DNA of 64,000 nucleotides from Ptychodera flava (Eukaryota > Hemichordata > Enteropneusta > Ptychoderidae): assembly GCF_041260155.1 (NCBI RefSeq), contig NC_091928.1, forward strand, positions 46,974,137-47,038,136, read 5' to 3'. Each line of letters begins with the position of its first letter. The first letter of the stretch is position 1. The translations under genes and the position numbers were made by a program. The notes under the pieces were generated by a model. The model did no database searches. It saw nothing but the letters and a program-made list of their open reading frames with translations, and was not told the DNA's origin. Shown in pieces: positions 61,120-64,000 of the stretch.

Positions 61120-63337
61120 TTACTGGGGCACAAACTCGTCATGTCTACTCCTGGCAAGCGGCTCCATATGTACAATATCCTCCTTTATGTCTTTTGTGTA
61201 CCCGTTATTATACGGTGGAGGCTTTTCATCAGTCGTCGGGTTATAGTTCATACTGACTGTTGACATGATCACTGGGGGATCTTGATCGGCAATTTGGTGT
61301 GGTTTAAGGCGTGGGGTGGTCGTGGAACGGAATCTCTGCAGGAAAAAAGTGAATTGTAAGTCGGTTGCCATGGCTGGTTGCTAGGTTCGTGCACTGACTG
61401 CGGCAACTATATCACTGATAAAGCAACTATCACGTTGTATTTTGTGTGATGAAAAATCTCAAGTCATACAGAATGCCCATCACTGCAACTAAATCAATGT
61501 TCTATTTGCTGTTGTGCTTTATGGGGAATTCTTAACATTTTGGCAATGGATTTACGTTCCCAAAGCTGGTAGATAGTCTTTGCATTTCGGTACCGGCTTA
61601 ACCCTTTCACCACCATGGTTTGTCCCAAATCCATTGTTTTCTATGGTAAAGTTGGACCTGTTTACAGGGAATTGGGGGTGAAAGGGTTAAAGGGATATAG
61701 TCGTCGGAACTGCGCATGTGCACGTTTCTTGTTTACAATCAATGTATTTCATGCACGATATCAAGATGCACCTCATCATCATAGTTGCAAAATTTAAATT
61801 ACATGATGATAGATTATGACAGACATGTTTTAACTGTCATCAATGATCATTGTGCCTTGGATACATTGTTGCCATGGATCGTATGGGTCCCATACGACCT
61901 TTGAGCGCAGTTCCGACGACAATATCCCTTTAACAACATAAGAGATTTAAAAGTGTCACAAATGAAAGACACATATATAGTCTTGGCAACGGCCAGCTAA
62001 AACCTGTAAGACATTCCCCCTTTCACATGGCAAATCATAGTTGATTCTCTAAAAAAAGGCTTGCGATGACAAAATAAAGTGACATAGTACGTGACAACCC
62101 TTCATATAACTGGTTCAAACTCATTGTTGTCAATGGTGACTGTGGGCTTTTTTTTACAGGGATCAAAGTGTGGACAAGTTAAACTGGAAGTGTTACCCAC
62201 CTCAGAGAGTGAACCCTCTGCACGGATAAGCTTGAAGGCAGCGACAGCCGGTATACACAATATGGACGAGAGAGCCATGATCCAACCGAGAGCAATAGCC
62301 CAGTCTGGATAGTAATATGTACCCCAAGAGCGGTCGTAGGTCAATGGACTGTACTCAACACAACTGAAGATGAAGATACCCTGTGGGTGGAGAAACAACG
62401 AAACGTTTCTTGGAGTTCACTGTATCTTGACAGAAACTGTTGGCTGACAGAGATATCCAAACAAATTGTAAAATACTTCTTTTCACTGGGGCTGATAGTT
62501 GCAGTTTTTAAGTTCAAAATCACAGTACTAACAGACAGACAGACAGACAGACAGACATGAAAGAATAGGTGAATGCCATCTACGATCAAAGTTTCTGTAA
62601 AGACTATGGAGAATAAGTAGCTTTTCACATTATGGCCAGTAGCTGTAACTTTTTGTGAGTTTTTTTCAGTATTTTGATAGCAATGTCAACTACAGTTACT
62701 CATTCTGCTCCAAAGGCATAGTCAGATCATCAACATTTCATCGTATTATAATTAAGGTAGTCAAATATGAAAGGCTTAAACTTTTGCTCAAACTTTCCTC
62801 AATGAAAATCATTCTCTTACCGAATCATGAATAAAAATCTGGTGTTCCCATGCTAAGTTTAGAACTAGAGAAACAAATTACCCAAGATTCACCGATATTT
62901 GAAATTAGAAAAATAGCTGCCATCCCGGTGTAACTCAATGGGGGAAAAATAAAATACAATTTGCGATTTTTAAACTCCACAATGGTGGAAATATTTCTCA
63001 CTCTACGAACTTTTAAACAAGCCGTCAAAAATGCTAGATCAGAAAAGGACTGTCAAACTTGAGAAGCTGAGTATCTGTCCCAGCGGCGCGTTCTTCCTAG
63101 GAAGACAGACGGTTTTAGTGTGTATTTGATGTACTCAGCAAATGTGAGTGATGTAATTCCAGCTTTGTACAGGTGAAAATTTGCACGCACACACACACAC
63201 ACACACAGAGGATGAAATATCAAAAACACTACTTACTGCACACAGACCAGGGGTGAAGAAAACCCAGCAGATAAGGTTCCATGGATCTGGTCTCCAGCCC
63301 AACATGAGCTCAAAATGATTGTACAAACGCTTTGGTC
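61120..63337 (-). CDS. SLC6 family Na+/Cl- dependent neurotransmitter-type transporter, C-terminal exons (partial)
   Basis: Three minus-strand exons with consensus splice sites and matching phases. 63337-63237 encodes [18 protein letters not shown] then [14 protein letters not shown] (end of TM10 loop and TM11 start). 62380-62201 encodes [16 protein letters not shown], then [20 protein letters not shown] and [19 protein letters not shown] (end of TM11, extracellular loop 6, TM12). 61335-61120 encodes the 71-residue cytoplasmic tail from [14 protein letters not shown] to DEFVPQ. SLC6 proteins import glycine, GABA, taurine, monoamines or amino acids with Na+ and Cl-. The pattern W..ALSS.LCIP followed by R..G.L is typical. 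The glycine/GABA-type subgroup looks closest, but the substrate cannot be told because the binding-site helices lie outside the window. The tail contains KPPPYNNG, a PPxY motif. Retention of the intron after 62201 would give a different 32-residue tail. Confidence 0.85.
61598..61690. mobile_element. 93-bp TTAA MITE with CCCTTTCACC ends
   Basis: TTAA at both ends; CCCTTTCACC and GGTGAAAGGG are perfect inverted repeats. It lies in the last intron of the SLC6 gene and shares its right TTAA with the neighbouring element at 61687. Confidence 0.8.
61687..61933. mobile_element. 247-bp TTAA MITE, AGGGATATAGTCGTCGG family
   Basis: Ends AGGGATATAGTCGTCGGAAC and its inverted match at 61905-61929. Same family as the copy C insertion at 48276-48521, in the opposite orientation. 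Confidence 0.85.
62531..62557. repeat. (ACAG)n microsatellite
   Basis: Short tetranucleotide run in the SLC6 intron between the TM11 and TM12 exons. Confidence 0.9.
62752..63103. mobile_element. TTAA MITE, GGTAGTATGCGCCTCG family, in SLC6 intron
   Basis: Starts TTAAGGTAGTCAAATATG and ends CGGCGCGTTCTTCCTAGG. The interior matches 50329-50685 (for example AAACTTTTGCTCAAACTTTC). It links the single-copy region to the repeats in the tandem units. Confidence 0.7.
63186..63208. repeat. (CA)n microsatellite
   Basis: Short CA run about 30 bp 3' of the TM11 exon donor, on the transporter's transcript strand a GT run. Confidence 0.9.
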
Positions 63338-64000
63338 CTGGAATACAGAGTGAGGATGGAGAGTTTGAGCACATCAAAGTTTTATAACCAGTAAGGATGA
63401 TTGGTTAAAGGTATACTGTCACCTGTTCCAATTTTGCCACTGTTACCATGGCAAGAGAAAATCTAACCAATCACAGATTTTAACCCTTTGCAGTCCAGAG
63501 CGCCCTCAAACGCCCTATGGGGGTGCGGCCAAAGCGCCCGAAAGCGCCCGAACATTCCAGACTTCTGGGTCGATTTGAAAATGCGGGAAACGTAACGGTT
63601 TTCCGTGATGAACGTATCATCATTTTCTGATGACGTACTAAGCAAATGTTAGGCTACATTTTCCCGCTCATAAATATACAGGTTGCCATTAAAAGTTTTT
63701 GCACAAAATCGATCGATGTTTTCTCAGACGCGTCGCTAAGTTTGAATTTTAAATTTTGTTTACGTCATGCCGTAGCGTCAACCCTCACTGAAAAATCGCG
63801 GATGTCGGTCGCTCGAATACCTAATATCATGAGAATTTCCTTGACAATGACGAAAAGGAGGAATTTGAAGGCTTTTCAGACGTAGACACGTGAGTGACAT
63901 AGACGTTGGCGAGATCGATGCAGCGCTACGGCAAATATTCCAGTTTTAGGACTTCAAACTGTAACCGGAAGCGCCCGATATATTGCGTGAGATCCATCGT
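63338..64000. other. SLC6 intron, no exon recognised
   Basis: Upstream side of the transporter's first visible exon. A TTAACCCTTTGCAGTCCAGA at about 63481 looks like the left end of another TTAA element whose partner is not seen before the window ends. Confidence 0.5.

Noticed and set aside
62102-62200. Third SLC6 tail by read-through of the intron after 62201
   Set aside because: A consensus donor lies at the boundary. The 32-codon extension has no sign of conservation and is best seen as intron.

Overview
This is animal nuclear DNA: AT-rich, with introns, long microsatellites, tRNA-derived SINEs, a 5'-truncated LINE and many small inverted-repeat DNA transposons (MITEs). The encoded proteins (a secreted von Willebrand factor D domain protein and an SLC6 neurotransmitter-type transporter) and the repeat content fit a marine invertebrate. 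A deuterostome is possible, but the sequence alone does not settle the phylum.

Positions 1 to about 53,415 hold three tandem, same-orientation copies (A, B, C) of a unit of about 16 kb: A about 190-19,500, B about 19,500-35,440, C about 35,440-53,415. Each unit starts with CATA and GA microsatellites. Then come about 2.8 kb of noncoding DNA, a TATA promoter with an octamer and a CCAAT motif, a short untranslated exon, a signal-peptide exon, an exon with a dibasic site, a 12-nt microexon, two exons that together make one vWD domain, and a short last exon. The product is a small secreted protein of about 239-243 aa. Each copy has at least one 1-nt deletion relative to its siblings, so the copies are either decaying or carry assembly errors. 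Copy B looks recombinant: C-like from its left end to about 31.1 kb and A-like from about 31.3 kb. One unequal crossover between two older tandem copies explains this.

Mobile elements mark the history. Insertions present in one copy with an empty site in another include an 800-bp element with an 8-bp target duplication (A), a 901-bp TTAA element (A), a 700-bp hAT-like element placed differently in A than in B and C, a LINE (A), a TTAA MITE (C), a 33-bp hairpin (A) and a 146-bp palindrome (C). Several families share a TTAA target.

From 53,415 to 64,000 the DNA is single copy. The minus strand carries the 3' end of an SLC6 transporter: TM10-12 exons at 63,337-63,237 and 62,380-62,201, and a terminal exon at 61,335-61,120 with a PPPY motif. 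About 4 kb further downstream, at 57,271-57,089, lies a second candidate terminal exon in the same phase, starting with the same R-[FL]-x(4)-T-P pattern. That suggests two alternative cytoplasmic tails. The rest of this part is intron, possible 3' UTR and repeats. No tRNA or rRNA genes, CRISPR arrays or virus-derived elements were recognised.
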